Origin: Caldilinea sp.
GTDB lineage: Bacteria; Chloroflexota; Anaerolineae; Caldilineales; Caldilineaceae
Assembly: GCA_026389955.1 (NCBI GenBank)
Contig: JAPLGY010000418.1
Location: forward strand, 1-6,534
Length of the DNA: 6,534 nt
Reading direction: 5' to 3'
The position numbers and the translations under genes are program-made. Every line of letters begins with the position of its first letter. Position 1 is the first letter of the stretch. A model generated the notes under the pieces. That model saw only the letters and a list, made by a program, of their open reading frames with translations, did not search any database and was not told where the DNA came from. Positions 6,199-6,534 of the stretch are shown here, one piece after another.

Positions 6199-6534
6199 AT
6201 GCGAGTTCTGATCACCGGAGGCGCCGGTTTTATCGGCACCCACCTGGCCAACCGGCTCTGTGAACGGGGAAGCATCGTGCGGGTGCTGGACGACCTGAGC
6301 AGTGGAGACCCAACCAATCTGCTCTCGGCAGTCCATTTCACCCGCGGGGATGTGCGCGATGTGCCAAAACTCTGGTCGCTGCTGCAGGGGGTGGAGGTCG
6401 TCTTCCATCTGGCCGCCCTGGTCAGTGTGCCGGCTTCGGTGCTCTACCCGCGCGAATACAACGATGTGAACGTCGGGGGCACGGTCTCTCTGCTCGAAGC
6501 CTGCCGGGATGTCGGGGTGAAGCGGGTCGTGCTG
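6199..6534 (+). CDS. NAD-dependent epimerase/dehydratase, extended SDR (partial, 3' end missing)
   Basis: Only the first 112 residues are present; the frame is open at the right edge. The Rossmann motif GGAGFIG is at 7-13, followed by Asp31-Asp32 in LDDLSSG, where UDP-glucose 4-epimerases usually have DNLSSG. GDVRD at 50-54 would contact the adenine, HLAA is at 70-73 and NVGGTVSLLEAC at 91-102. These features place it among nucleotide-sugar epimerases and dehydratases such as GalE-like proteins, which act on UDP- or other NDP-sugars in the cytoplasm. The catalytic YxxxK lies beyond the window, so the exact reaction is open. AAAGGAAG (6185-6192) is a good ribosome binding site eight bases before ATG 6199. 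The 51-base gap from the previous gene shows no terminator, so cotranscription is possible, but its role seems unrelated to the acyl-CoA genes. Confidence 0.9.
   Translation, partial: MRVLITGGAGFIGTHLANRLCERGSIVRVLDDLSSGDPTNLLSAVHFTRGDVRDVPKLWSLLQGVEVVFHLAALVSVPASVLYPREYNDVNVGGTVSLLEACRDVGVKRVVL

Noticed and set aside
5188..6408. A 406-codon open frame on the - strand opposite the metallo-beta-lactamase-fold and SDR genes
   Set aside because: It spans two clear + strand genes and the gap between them, has no recognisable domain and has shadow-like composition. The same reasoning rejects the - strand frames at 333-1259 and 1051-2040.

Overview
The window is GC-rich DNA, packed with genes that all lie on the + strand: eight ORFs with gaps of 0 to 77 bases and no stretch over 300 bases without a gene. 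The style is bacterial. Gene content (stand-alone Nfu N-terminal domain protein, glycosylasparaginase-type Ntn hydrolase, E2/E3 of a 2-oxo acid dehydrogenase, GalE-like SDR) and high GC fit a Chloroflexota-like or similar GC-rich lineage. That assignment is a guess from general resemblance; the window has no rRNA or marker gene to settle it. No tRNA, rRNA, CRISPR array, insertion sequence or clear sign of recent transfer was seen.

Layout. Bases 1-31 may hold the last codons of an upstream gene. 37-789 is the ATPase of a polar amino-acid ABC importer (GlnQ/HisP family). A 77-base gap follows. It ends in an extended -10 promoter (TGCTATACT) placed so that the predicted transcript starts at or one base before the ATG of the next gene, which suggests a leaderless mRNA. 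This promoter may open a new transcription unit: a small Nfu_N domain protein (867-1136), a 49-base gap with a UNCG-type hairpin, a glycosylasparaginase-family amidohydrolase (1186-2136), a dihydrolipoamide acyltransferase E2 (2146-3312), dihydrolipoamide dehydrogenase E3 (3331-4764), a hotdog-fold acyl-CoA thioesterase of the YbgC type (4769-5218), and a metallo-beta-lactamase-fold protein (5215-6147) joined to it by an ATGA overlap. After 51 bases a NAD-dependent epimerase/dehydratase starts (6199) and runs off the end.

How they may work together. E2 and E3 pass acyl groups from an E1 (not in the window) to CoA, and the thioesterase directly downstream could hydrolyse an acyl-CoA. In other organisms Nfu proteins supply Fe-S clusters to lipoyl synthase, which makes the cofactor E2 needs, so the Nfu_N protein may belong to the same theme. 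The two most unusual points are the metallo-beta-lactamase-fold protein, which has lost three of seven canonical metal ligands and may be a pseudoenzyme, and the stand-alone Nfu_N gene with its apparent leaderless promoter. The window does not show a clearly new multi-gene defence or mobile system.
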